DNA from: Paenibacillus amylolyticus
GTDB taxonomy: Bacteria; Bacillota; Bacilli; Paenibacillales; Paenibacillaceae
Assembly: GCF_029689945.1 (NCBI RefSeq)
Contig: NZ_CP121451.1
Coordinates: forward strand, 1 to 64,000
Direction: 5' to 3'
Length of the DNA stretch: 64,000 nucleotides
Of the stretch, positions 1 to 12,476 are shown piece by piece. The notes below the pieces were generated by a model, which worked only from the letters and a program-made list of their open reading frames with translations, had not been told where the DNA came from and searched no databases. How positions within the stretch are numbered: the first letter of the stretch is position 1; the number at the start of each line of letters is the position of its first letter. The position numbers were made by a program, and so were the translations under genes.

Positions 1-107
1 CGTCCTACTCTCCCAGGACCCTGCGGTCCAAGTACCATCGGCGCTAGAGGGCTTAACGGTCGTGTTCGGGATGGGTACGTGTGGAACCCCTCCGCCATCG
101 CCACCAA
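1..107 (-). rRNA. rrf: 5S ribosomal RNA (3' end cut by window edge)
   Basis: The reverse complement reads as a bacterial 5S rRNA, beginning near TTGGTGGCGATGGCGG and containing the conserved CCGAACACGACCGTTAAG segment. The last few bases of the 3' acceptor stem lie outside the window. It follows the 23S gene after a spacer of roughly 80 bases with no tRNA visible. Exact ends are approximate. Confidence 0.95.
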
Positions 108-186
108 ACGTGATGCTTACATTTCAGAGATCATTCTCTGAAAACTAGATTCGAAACGAAAGTCTGCGAACTATCACTTGCTATTG

Positions 187-4977
<4,791 letters not shown>

Positions 4978-5172
4978 TATTGAAAAGAGCGATAAGCTCA
5001 TTTTGAATCTGACGAGATTAAAATCTCATTTGTGCTCCAGTCGACTCAAGCCAAGGCTTGTTTCAGACTTTCGCGTTCATTCTGTAAGCAGAATGTTTAC
5101 TCACTCGTTGTTCAGTTTTCAAAGATCAAACTTGTTTCGTTACCGAATGTTTTTCTCATCAGCAACTCTTAT

Positions 5173-5201
5173 ATAATATCATGTCCAAACCAACTTTGCA
5201 A
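5173..5201 (-). promoter_or_regulatory. rRNA operon promoter P2 (proximal)
   Basis: On the minus strand TTGCAA (5196-5201) and TATTAT (5173-5178) are separated by exactly 17 bases, upstream of the 16S gene. This fits a sigma-A promoter. The tandem arrangement with a second promoter about 110 bases further upstream is typical of Bacillales rrn operons. Confidence 0.7.
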
Positions 5202-5282
5202 GCTCTTTTTTCAAGTTTCTTTCGAAGCTTATTTCATTCGCTCACCACACCGTTTGAACCGTGTTTTCTTGGCCGGAATAAT

Positions 5283-5311
5283 AATATATCACGCCAGATT
5301 ATTAATTGCAA
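5283..5311 (-). promoter_or_regulatory. rRNA operon promoter P1 (distal)
   Basis: On the minus strand TTGCAA (5306-5311) and TATATT (5283-5288) are 17 bases apart. The -35 hexamer and spacing are the same as in the proximal promoter. The A/T-rich block upstream could act as an UP element. Confidence 0.7.
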
Positions 5312-5437
5312 CACTTTTTTTAAATAAACTTAACTAGTTGCCGCCCTTCTTGGCTCATCACAACATTTCACTACATTATAAAATATGTATAGGCACATAT
5401 TCATAGAGTATAAAATTTCGTTTCTACTTTAAACATA

Positions 5438-5494
5438 ATACTAGCCCTCATTTATAGTAGACTGTAAGCAGCTATTATAAATGAGGGCTAGTAT
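5438..5494 (-). terminator. Hairpin terminator after agrA
   Basis: A perfect 19-bp inverted repeat (arms 5438-5456 and 5476-5494, core CTAGCCCTCATTTATA) begins 2 bases after the agrA stop codon. The loop itself can pair further. The following T-tract is weak, so it may also act as an mRNA-stabilising hairpin or shield the rRNA promoters from read-through. Confidence 0.75.
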
Positions 5495-5496
5495 AC

Positions 5497-6231
5497 TCAC
5501 TTTTGAACGATATCCTTTAATCCTTTTAAAAACCGACTGGAAGCATAACAGATCTGACCGTTCACCATCTGAATCTCCCTCGTGGCAAAATCAATTTCCG
5601 AAATATTATCTTTATTCACGACATACGAGTTATGACAACGATAAAATCTGCTGTCCATCTCAAGTAAGGTTTTCAATTTTCCATAGAACTCAACTTGACG
5701 ATTTTTAGCATGAAGAATTACTTTATGTAATTGCGGAGAGGTTTCAAAAAATAATATATCGTTGTACTCAATACTGATGACTTTATCGCCAGACTTTGTT
5801 TGAAAAATTTTGCGACTGTTTTGTTTATTTTGAACATATCGCTGATTTGCCGTATTAATACATTCGATAACCCGCTTTTGTATATCAGTGAAATTATCTT
5901 TTGTAATATAATCCATTGCTTCGACTTTATAAGTGAATGTTAGGTAGGTCAGCTCTGAATGTGTCGTCACAAATACGATGGCTCCCTGAGTATCATATTG
6001 ACGAATTTCCGCTCCAAGCGCAATTCCACTCTTTTCTTCCTGAATGTCTACATCCAAAAAATATAGACCTGTTGTATTATTTTGCTGGAGATATTCAATA
6101 ATATCATTAGAATGTGCAGTAGAGATAACAACCTTCATATCTAAGTTCTCTATCATTATATAGTCCTTTACATATTTGGTTAAGCGTTTGCGTTGTTCTT
6201 CATCATCTTCACAAATAAAAATCTCCAACAT
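5497..6231 (-). CDS. agrA: AgrA-like LytTR response regulator
   Basis: This is a 244-residue response regulator. The N-terminal receiver has the acidic pocket (CEDDEE, residues 7-12) and phospho-acceptor Asp60 in YFLDVDI. The C-terminal part (about 140-244) has the LytTR DNA-binding pattern, including a YRCHNSYVVN block. In the AgrA family the phosphorylated regulator binds pairs of 9-bp repeats about 21 bp apart and activates the agr operon and effector genes. The start follows a strong GGGGGGAAAGG site, 22 bases after the kinase stop. It is the last gene of agrBDCA. Matching repeats upstream of agrB and of the biosynthetic operon (8703-8736, 33411-33444) are its proposed targets. Confidence 0.92.
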   Translation of the reverse strand: MLEIFICEDDEEQRKRLTKYVKDYIMIENLDMKVVISTAHSNDIIEYLQQNNTTGLYFLDVDIQEEKSGIALGAEIRQYDTQGAIVFVTTHSELTYLTFTYKVEAMDYITKDNFTDIQKRVIECINTANQRYVQNKQNSRKIFQTKSGDKVISIEYNDILFFETSPQLHKVILHAKNRQVEFYGKLKTLLEMDSRFYRCHNSYVVNKDNISEIDFATREIQMVNGQICYASSRFLKGLKDIVQK

Positions 6232-6253
6232 GCCTTTCCCCCCACTTGCTGAG

Positions 6254-7602
6254 TTATCCTAGTATCACACTGCTCGCAGATCTATTGGCATCACTGTTGA
6301 CCGAGGGCTCGAGCACTTCTAGTATTTGAATAAATGTCTTCTCTTTGCGCTCAGTATCCAATGCAACACCCTTGCACTGTGAAACTATCTCTTTTAAGTT
6401 GCTAAGGCCAAGTCCACGATTGTTGCCTTTGGTTGAAAAGCCCTTTTCAAAAAGTTTATATAATTCAGGAGTTTCCTCTCTGCAACTGTTCATGACCACA
6501 ATTAATATGCCTCTATCGTTACGAATCAGTGCTAAATTCACAATCGGTTCGTCACAATGAATCGCTTCTTCAATAGCATTGTCTAGCAAAATCCCTACAC
6601 ATCGGCATAATTGAATGGAATCCATATTGATGTGCTCAATAGGCTCAATCACCTCAATTACCGCATCAATGTTCAACTCTTGTGCTTTAATCATCTTGGC
6701 AGATATGACACCTTTTAATTCCTGTACTTTCAGATTATGTAACGGCCCTAACTTGTATGTATTAGATTGCATGCCTTGGCTGATTGGCATAATCTTTTTT
6801 TCAAAGTAAATTTGTAACTGTTCCAGATCTTTATTTCGAATAAATTCAGACATACTCAGAAGAATATTGATATAATCGTGTCGGAATTTCTGCATATCTG
6901 TATATAAGTGTTCCAGATTTTCCGTGTAATCCGTCAGCTGTTCATACTGTTCTTGTCTATTCTGAAGTGCCGACTCTTTCATAACTGTTCGAGTTAGTGC
7001 AACAAAAACACCAATTAACAAAATAAAATAGAATATAAAAAGCATACTATTGGCTTGAATGTTCTCATCGGAGAAACCCTGTCGTTGCCCGATCCATATA
7101 TTGATGTAAAAAATCACAACAGTAAAAATGGATAAAATCGATAAATATAAACCGTATCTTTTCAAAAAGATATCACGGCTATTTAGCTTTGTAAAAAGTC
7201 CCTGACTATTGCGCTCATTAGAAATGTTAAAAACATAATTCCCGTCACAGAGAGTAACATATAGAAAGAATTATTTTGAAGAGATACATTAGAACCACCA
7301 ATAACCCTGATATTTATTACACCACATATGTAGTCGCTTATGACCATAAAAATAAGCGTAATCGTAGGAATTAGAATGCTAAGAATAAACTTTCTCAATT
7401 GGTAATACACGCTTAACATTAGAAACAATAAAACTACAAAACTACTTGCTGATCCCATAACTAAAAAAAAGAAATATCCTAGAATGCTTGAAACAATGGC
7501 CATAAAAGCAACATACTTCGGACTAAATTGATTCTTCAACATGATAGGAATAGACAAACTAAAGGTTACCATTTGAATTATAGAACCAAGAATCAGCAAC
7601 AT
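6254..7602 (-). CDS. agrC: AgrC-like sensor histidine kinase (one frameshift)
   Basis: This is a reconstructed kinase of about 449 residues. The first ~145 residues hold about five hydrophobic segments (peptide-sensing domain). Two further membrane segments follow, then a GHKL kinase with H-box FRHDYIN, N-box LLDNAIEEA and G-box RGLGLSN. The frame breaks at a coding T5 run (7193-7197). Adding one T joins the membrane part (ending IVRDF) to FTKLNSRDIFLKRYG in the kinase, giving a normal AgrC length and topology, so I treat the split as an error. The start at 7602 is chosen because GAGAAGG lies 8 bases before that ATG; upstream TTG/ATG codons lack such a site. Family role: it binds the thiolactone autoinducer and phosphorylates AgrA. 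Confidence 0.85.
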
Positions 7603-7737
7603 TATCGATAACCTTCTCTCTATGTAGTAAAGATTAAGCGAGTCTTGCCTATAATGAAAAACCATATTAATCATTAACAAAAATTAGCAAGTGAATATAA
7701 TCATGATTATATAAAATAATGTAAAATTTATCAACAA

Positions 7738-7796
7738 AATAGTCTATTTTACTGTTTCACCAGACCATAGCTGGGTACAAAGTAAGATAGACTATT
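7738..7796 (-). promoter_or_regulatory. Inverted repeat between agrD and agrC
   Basis: Arms 7738-7753 (AATAGTCTATTTTACT) and 7781-7796 (AGTAAGATAGACTATT) pair over 16 bp with one mismatch around a 27-base loop. It lies in the unusually long (about 220 base) agrD-agrC gap. No good T-tract follows. It may be an intra-operon attenuator or processing hairpin setting agrBD against agrCA levels. I see no gene in this gap. Confidence 0.6.
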
Positions 7797-7823
7797 AGGA
7801 TAATATAGGTAAAATTTAACTAC

Positions 7824-7988
7824 TCACTTATTACTCAACAACAATTCGCTCGGAATTTTAGACTCATAATTGAAAAGTGAACAACTCGTTTCCATCGCAA
7901 TCTCTCCACTTTTAATTGCCATTACCTCCATTGATTTCGCTACATTATTCTTCAATCCGTCCAACAGCATCTGTTTCATATTTTTCAT
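7824..7988 (-). CDS. agrD: AgrD-like autoinducing peptide precursor (54 aa)
   Basis: This 54-residue ORF starts at ATG 7986-7988 after AGAGGAG and overlaps the 3' end of agrB by 44 bases, as is usual for agrBD. The N-terminal part (MKNMKQMLLDGLKNN) looks like the amphipathic membrane leader. Then comes TSCSLFNYESKIPSELL: Cys36 plus four residues, followed by an acidic Tyr-Glu-x-x-x-Pro-x-Glu-Leu tail that matches the recognition tail of AgrD peptides. By analogy with Listeria AgrD (Cys followed by four residues, then YEP), the mature signal should be a five-residue thiolactone ring of Cys36-Ser-Leu-Phe-Asn40, possibly with Thr-Ser or Ser as a tail. Tail length is inference. Confidence 0.88.
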   Translation of the reverse strand: MKNMKQMLLDGLKNNVAKSMEVMAIKSGEIAMETSCSLFNYESKIPSELLLSNK

Positions 7989-8640
7989 AATTTCTAACAC
8001 TCCTCTTAAGTATTTTGTATGTTACGGGAAGGATTGAAATGATCTGTAACAACATGCCTGTCATCATTAATGTTTTCACCGTGTGACTTGGACATAACAG
8101 TGCAATCAAAGTGAGAATTACTGCTGTTCGCACAGAAGCTTTTCTCAGTTTCTTTCTTCTCTGCGCTCCAAGGAGTGGGAACTTGTCCGTATCTGCTGGC
8201 GCATAACGATACAGTAGCAATGCAGAGATCAATCCAGTAAGGAAAACCATATCGTTGCCAATCATTATGTATGAGCATATGTAGGGTAAACCAACGAATA
8301 ACATGATGCTGATCATGCTGCATCTGAAGCTTGTACTGGCATGCAATCCAAATGATATGCGACGGACAGCATAATATGTAGCATGTACAATTAACGTTTC
8401 CAGAAGCATATTGAATAGGAGAGCTAGACCATAGACCAAAACACTTTTCATGGCATTAATCAATAACGTTTCAATACCAAGCTTCATCTTTAAGTATCGA
8501 ATGTGTTCTCCATCACGCTCCTTGTTAATCCATAGTGCAATTTTACTAGCCAATGATTCCGTTAAGCTGGTATGTACTGCAACTTGTTCTTTTATGTGGA
8601 TCACCTCTCTGGTACTAATAATAAGGGAATAAAGACCCAT
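7945..8640 (-). CDS. agrB: AgrB-like peptide-processing membrane protease
   Basis: This is a 231-residue membrane protein. The catalytic His100 and Cys107 in GLHASTSFRC are spaced seven residues apart, exactly as in AgrB (His77/Cys84 in Staphylococcus aureus). Several hydrophobic segments follow (about 110-130, 165-185, 190-210). AgrB cleaves the AgrD tail and forms the thiolactone. The start at 8640 follows AGGAAGGG by 9 bases. A second AGAGAGG lies inside, so a start about 12 residues later is possible. The gene opens the agrBDCA operon. The shared regulatory motif lies about 60-95 bases upstream, and the terminator of the biosynthetic operon separates the two transcripts. Confidence 0.92.
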   Translation of the reverse strand: MGLYSLIISTREVIHIKEQVAVHTSLTESLASKIALWINKERDGEHIRYLKMKLGIETLLINAMKSVLVYGLALLFNMLLETLIVHATYYAVRRISFGLHASTSFRCSMISIMLFVGLPYICSYIMIGNDMVFLTGLISALLLYRYAPADTDKFPLLGAQRRKKLRKASVRTAVILTLIALLCPSHTVKTLMMTGMLLQIISILPVTYKILKRSVRNYEKYETDAVGRIEE

Positions 8641-8702
8641 GCATCCGTTCCCTTCCTACTATTGATTCTTTCCGTCACAAACGTACATGATCTGCCTCTC
8701 CC

Positions 8703-8736
8703 CATGTCATAAGCGCTTCATAATGTCACGTAACTG
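8703..8736 (-). promoter_or_regulatory. Predicted AgrA operator of agrBDCA
   Basis: On the minus strand CAGTTA (8731-8736) is followed after 18 bases by TTATGACATG (8703-8712). The same two blocks with the same 18-base gap occur upstream of the biosynthetic operon at 33411-33444. The spacer is otherwise unlike. GTT/CTT cores of the half sites are 21 bp apart, the spacing known for AgrA/LytTR repeats. I see no clear -10 downstream. Confidence 0.65.
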
Positions 8737-8740
8737 CATT

Positions 8741-8800
8741 AAAAGACAAAACCACCACGATTTCGTAGTTTTTACGACTACTAATCATGGCGGCTTTGTC
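8741..8800 (-). terminator. Terminator of the hybrid NRPS-PKS operon
   Basis: Arms 8745-8762 and 8783-8800 (GACAAAGCCGCCATGATT paired with AATCGTGGTGGTTTTGTC, wobble pairs allowed) form an 18-bp stem followed on the minus strand by TTTT. It begins shortly after the PPTase stop and separates that operon from agrBDCA. Confidence 0.85.
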
Positions 8801-8811
8801 TATTTCTTGAT

Positions 8812-9483
8812 TCAGGAAGCAATGAGTAATCTCAGTACCTCCCTTATATCAACTTTTTGTGGTACAACCAAACTACATATTTCTTTATCATCTTTCATAA
8901 AGCTATAACCTGTTAGGAATGGAAATCGTTTGAATTGTATACGAAACACTTCTTGTCCATGTATTAATTCTGACACAACTTCACTTATCTCATAGATTGA
9001 ATAATCAGCTAGAAGTCCCATTTTCAACGCTTTCCCCAGTGCCTCTTTGCAACTGAAGAATATATAGGCAAATTGTAAAGCTGGATAAAGATGTTCTATA
9101 AGTTTTTTCTCGGCCTCACTAAGCATCTCTGCAATCGGGATATCTGAGCGTATGGTCTCTATATCGACTCCGACTACATTATCCTTGCTGTATAGCACAG
9201 AGAGAGCATACGTCTTGGAGTGACTTAATCCCACTTCGAACAGATTGTCATGAATCAGCGGAAAACGCAGGCTCCCATATTCAACAGAGATATTATTCAT
9301 CTCCCCATGATATGAGGGAAATTGATCCTTCAGATTTTTTTTTATAGCATATCGCCCGACCAGAAACTCTTTCCTTCTGCCTTCATTGGTTATGTTATCG
9401 TATATTTCGTGTTCATATGGACTCAAGATGTCGCCAGCCTCAATCTCTTGCTCACTAATTGCAATCAGATTAGGAGTAATCAT
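8812..9483 (-). CDS. Sfp-type 4'-phosphopantetheinyl transferase
   Basis: A protein of about 223 residues with the Sfp/Gsp signature: GVDIE near residue 104 (Mg/CoA binding) and FSCKEALGKALKMG near 142 (the (W/F)xxKEA motif). Such enzymes transfer the phosphopantetheine arm of CoA to the Ser of carrier domains. Here it would activate the PCP and ACP domains encoded upstream. The start at 9483 is preferred over ATG 9489 because GAGGTG lies 7 bases before it, against 0-1 bases for the earlier codon. It is the last gene of the operon, 5-6 bases after the membrane-protein gene, and is followed by a strong terminator. Confidence 0.92.
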   Translation of the reverse strand: MITPNLIAISEQEIEAGDILSPYEHEIYDNITNEGRRKEFLVGRYAIKKNLKDQFPSYHGEMNNISVEYGSLRFPLIHDNLFEVGLSHSKTYALSVLYSKDNVVGVDIETIRSDIPIAEMLSEAEKKLIEHLYPALQFAYIFFSCKEALGKALKMGLLADYSIYEISEVVSELIHGQEVFRIQFKRFPFLTGYSFMKDDKEICSLVVPQKVDIREVLRLLIAS

Positions 9484-9494
9484 ATGCATTCACC

Positions 9495-10151
9495 TCAATG
9501 TGCCAGCATTCTTGATTTGAAATGCAACATATATAGCACTAGCAAATCAAGGATAAAACCTGCATTTACCAACATGATAAATCCAAGATAAATACTCTGT
9601 ACGATTGAATCAATTGGAAATTTAACAAGAATAACTGCTGAGATCAAAAGACTCACACCAGCACACCAAGGTACTACTTTTGAAGATTTATAATGAACTT
9701 TTCGATAGAGCCCCATAGCAATCATCAATATACCTGGGAGAAGCAGTGACTCCTGAATATTGAAAAAGTTAACATCACCATTTCCAAACGTATACACAGG
9801 GAGTTTTATACACAAAAGAATACCTGTAATAATCAATAGATTGTCTATCCATTTACGATGTTTTCCAAGCATGATGGCAAACCAGGCTGTAAAAATATTC
9901 AGGTAGGATAAGGTAATAACGAATAATGAGAACGCAATTCCCCCAATGAACCAATACGTTTCAGATGGAATAAACTGATCCTTTCCTACGTAATGGAGAA
10001 AGAGAGCCAAGTATATACCTACTACAATCAGTTTTAACCCCCAGTACCACTTCATACTTCCCGTAAATGTTTTCCTAAATGAAGGGTCTTGACCTGCATG
10101 ATGCAACTCATACTTTCGGAGCAGAAAATCATAAATTGTACGCTGCATCAT
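9495..10151 (-). CDS. Polytopic membrane protein of unknown function in the NRPS-PKS operon
   Basis: A 218-residue protein I do not recognise. It is almost entirely hydrophobic with about six or seven membrane spans (around residues 33-52, 62-80, 82-95, 103-122, 134-150, 163-180 and 183-210), joined by short basic loops such as GKHRKW and YRKVHYKSSK. It has no signal peptide and no ATPase or transporter motif that I can see. The start lies inside the 3' end of the upstream A-PCP gene (23-base overlap, GGAGAAGAAT before ATG), so translation is probably coupled. Its place between an A-PCP gene and the PPTase suggests a pathway-specific role such as immunity, export or a membrane-bound tailoring step. 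That is inference only. Confidence 0.75.
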   Translation of the reverse strand: MMQRTIYDFLLRKYELHHAGQDPSFRKTFTGSMKWYWGLKLIVVGIYLALFLHYVGKDQFIPSETYWFIGGIAFSLFVITLSYLNIFTAWFAIMLGKHRKWIDNLLIITGILLCIKLPVYTFGNGDVNFFNIQESLLLPGILMIAMGLYRKVHYKSSKVVPWCAGVSLLISAVILVKFPIDSIVQSIYLGFIMLVNAGFILDLLVLYMLHFKSRMLAH

Positions 10152-11722
10152 ATTCTTCTCCTAACATTTTGGTAATCTCGCTGACTGTCGGATTTTCAAT
10201 AATATCAAAGAAACTGAGATCACTGTGGAACGAATGATTAATCTCTCTTGCAATCTCCCAGATCGTAATTGAATCGATGGCGAATTCAAACAAATTGGTC
10301 TGTTCAGTGATGTCCGCATTTAAATACCGCTGTAGAATTCGAATAAGTCTTTTCGTTTTGGTAATAAAATAATGCTCGTACAAGGTTTTCGTGTCGGTCT
10401 TCCCGTTCCCTGTCAAAGGCAATTCGCTAACGTAAGCTATTTTGGACGGAATCATGTAAATAGGAAGCAATCGTTTAAGTTGGCTTGCAATATTCTCTTG
10501 GCGTGTTGTAACAGCAAGGTAGATTTTTTTATCCTGTACAAAAGCATGACAGTTGGAGATACCCAACGACTTTACAGTAGATTCGATTTCCTGAAGATCA
10601 ATGCGGTAACCATTGATTTTAACCTGGGTATCTTTTCTTCCCATATAGATTATTCGGCCGTCTGCATTCAATCTTACAAGGTCACCCGTCTTATACACAG
10701 GAAGGCCATTCCACATAATAAAAGATTCCTTCGTCTTCTCGGGGTTACCCAGATATCCTAAGGCTACTCCCTCTCCCGCTGCGTAAAGTTCCCCTTCATT
10801 ACTCATCTCACCTTGCTCATTAACGATATAGACTTCCGTTCCGAAAATTGGAGTTCCTATTGCGATCTCATCCACAGAGCCTTCCATTACATCAATTGTA
10901 GTGAAAACAGTGTTCTCCGTAGGACCGTATCCGTTAATAACTTTCGTAAACGGCAGGACCTTCTCCACATGTGACAAGCTTAGTTGCTCCCGCCCACAAT
11001 AACATGACTTAATTTCTTGAACATTTCAGGCTTTTTATCTACCCAAAAATTAAACAAGGAACACGTTATCCACATGATATCTATTTCTTGTTGAATTCGT
11101 TTTTCAACCAGATAAATGTTCAGAACCTCTGTTTTGGAAAGCAGTGCAATGGTCATGCCACTCAGCAATCCCCCCCAGATTTCAATAATTGAAGCATCAA
11201 ATTCCAGGGGACTGATATGAGAGATCGTCTTAGCCGCATCCCATCCCAAACGAGCTTCATGCAATAATCGCACCACTCCACGATCAGGAATTCCAACTGC
11301 CTTAGGAAGGGACGTAGTTCCCGATGTGAAAATGACATAACACATTTGATCCTCTGTTCTCGTTACACCTGACCACTCTTCCATCCTTTGATGATCTACT
11401 TCAAAAACAGATTCGATGGTTATCTTAATGTCCAGTGTTTCTCTCATATATTCCTTACGAGTCTCTGGATAGTCTTTATTAATAACCGTATATGCTGCAC
11501 CATGTTTTAATATGGCGATCATTGCCGCAACAGCTTCTATACTTCGCTCCAGTTCAATAGCAACAATATCATTAACAGATACCCCTTTTTCTTTAGCCAG
11601 TCATAGTACTGGTTCGACAATGCATTCAATTCTCCATAAGTAACCGTACGATTCGTTTCGGAAATGGCAATCTTGTTCGTATACATCTCTAGGCTTTGCT
11701 GCAGCATTCCAAGTAAACTCAT
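10129..11722 (-). CDS. Free-standing NRPS adenylation-PCP didomain (two frameshifts)
   Basis: Reconstructed at about 531 residues. The adenylation domain has A3 FTSGTTSLPKAV, A4 FDASIIEIWGG, A5 NGYGPTENT, A8-like KINGYRIDLQEIES and A10 PLTGNGKTD. It is followed by a PCP whose Ser lies in FEFAIDSIT. The binding-pocket code read by alignment is D-A-I-W-I-G-G-V-F-K. This is close to the Val code DAFWIGGTFK, so a branched aliphatic amino acid is my best guess. Breaks: one G missing in a coding GGG at 10989-10991 (restores VGGEQLSLSHVEKV) and one G missing near 11597-11598 (restores YYDWAKEKGVSVND). No condensation domain is attached, so it must donate to another protein in trans. Start follows GAGGAGGGG. 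Confidence 0.88.
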
Positions 11723-11736
11723 ATTCTAACCCCTCC

Positions 11737-12462
11737 TCAGATAATGGTCATATTCGAATTAGTAATAAAATCAATAACATCCAGACTGACTTGATTCTGA
11801 TGATCATATAAGAAGAAATGTCCCGATGGGTAGAAATGATACTGTACATCATTCTCTGAGAGGTCTGTCCAATGATCTTCATCGGCGACAGACAGATCCC
11901 GCTGACCTAGAAAAACAGCAATCTGAACTTTTTCATCAAATGTATAGCTCTGATAGTTGTTGACGACATTGTACGTATTCACTGCATTAATGTCATGGCG
12001 AAGCGCTGGCAGAAAAAGCTTACGCATCTGTGCAGAATCAAACTGCCTCTCTTTAATCAATCCGTAATGTTTGCAGCGTAGAAGAAGTTCCTCATCTCCT
12101 GATAAATCCTCATTTCGAATATCTATCCGATGAGGCGGGGTAGCAGCCATAAAAATCAGTTTGACAATGTTGTATCCTTCCCTGATTAGCATTTGTGCAA
12201 CTTCGTAAGCAACAATTGAACCCATACTGTATCCAAGCAACATGATCTCTTCTTTTTTATTCATTGTTGCTGTAATTCTCATGTACAGATCAGCCGCATT
12301 CTCTTGAATGGACTGATAAGCTGTCTCAGAAAATCGTCTCCCATGCCCTGCATATTCCACAGACATGATCTGCATAAGGGGACACTTGTTTTTGATTTGA
12401 TTTTGTAGTTCAACAAATACATTTACATGAGCTCCAGCATAAGGAAAACATATCAGTTGCAT
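11737..12462 (-). CDS. Type II thioesterase
   Basis: A 241-residue alpha/beta hydrolase of the external NRPS/PKS thioesterase type. N-terminal ICFPYAGAH gives the oxyanion segment, the nucleophile Ser lies in GYSMGS near residue 78, and a late SGHFFLYDH supplies the His. Family members clear misprimed or stalled acyl groups from carrier domains. Since no integrated TE is seen in this operon, it might also release the product. The start follows GAGGAGGAAATAGAC. It lies 14 bases after the ketosynthase-like gene and 14 bases before the A-PCP gene, all on one strand. Confidence 0.9.
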   Translation of the reverse strand: MQLICFPYAGAHVNVFVELQNQIKNKCPLMQIMSVEYAGHGRRFSETAYQSIQENAADLYMRITATMNKKEEIMLLGYSMGSIVAYEVAQMLIREGYNIVKLIFMAATPPHRIDIRNEDLSGDEELLLRCKHYGLIKERQFDSAQMRKLFLPALRHDINAVNTYNVVNNYQSYTFDEKVQIAVFLGQRDLSVADEDHWTDLSENDVQYHFYPSGHFFLYDHQNQVSLDVIDFITNSNMTII

Positions 12463-12476
12463 GTCTATTTCCTCCT

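Noticed and set aside
5481-5708. Plus-strand open frame opposite agrA
   Set aside because: It runs antisense to conserved LytTR sequence and has no ribosome site.
6254-7680. A genuinely split AgrC (separate membrane sensor protein and soluble kinase)
   Set aside because: One added T in a T5 run fuses both into a protein of normal AgrC length and topology, and the same kind of error occurs throughout the window.
10129-11722. A three-gene fragmented adenylation enzyme as a novel split-NRPS design
   Set aside because: Both breaks are single-base losses at G runs, and restoring them gives a contiguous A-PCP with textbook motifs.
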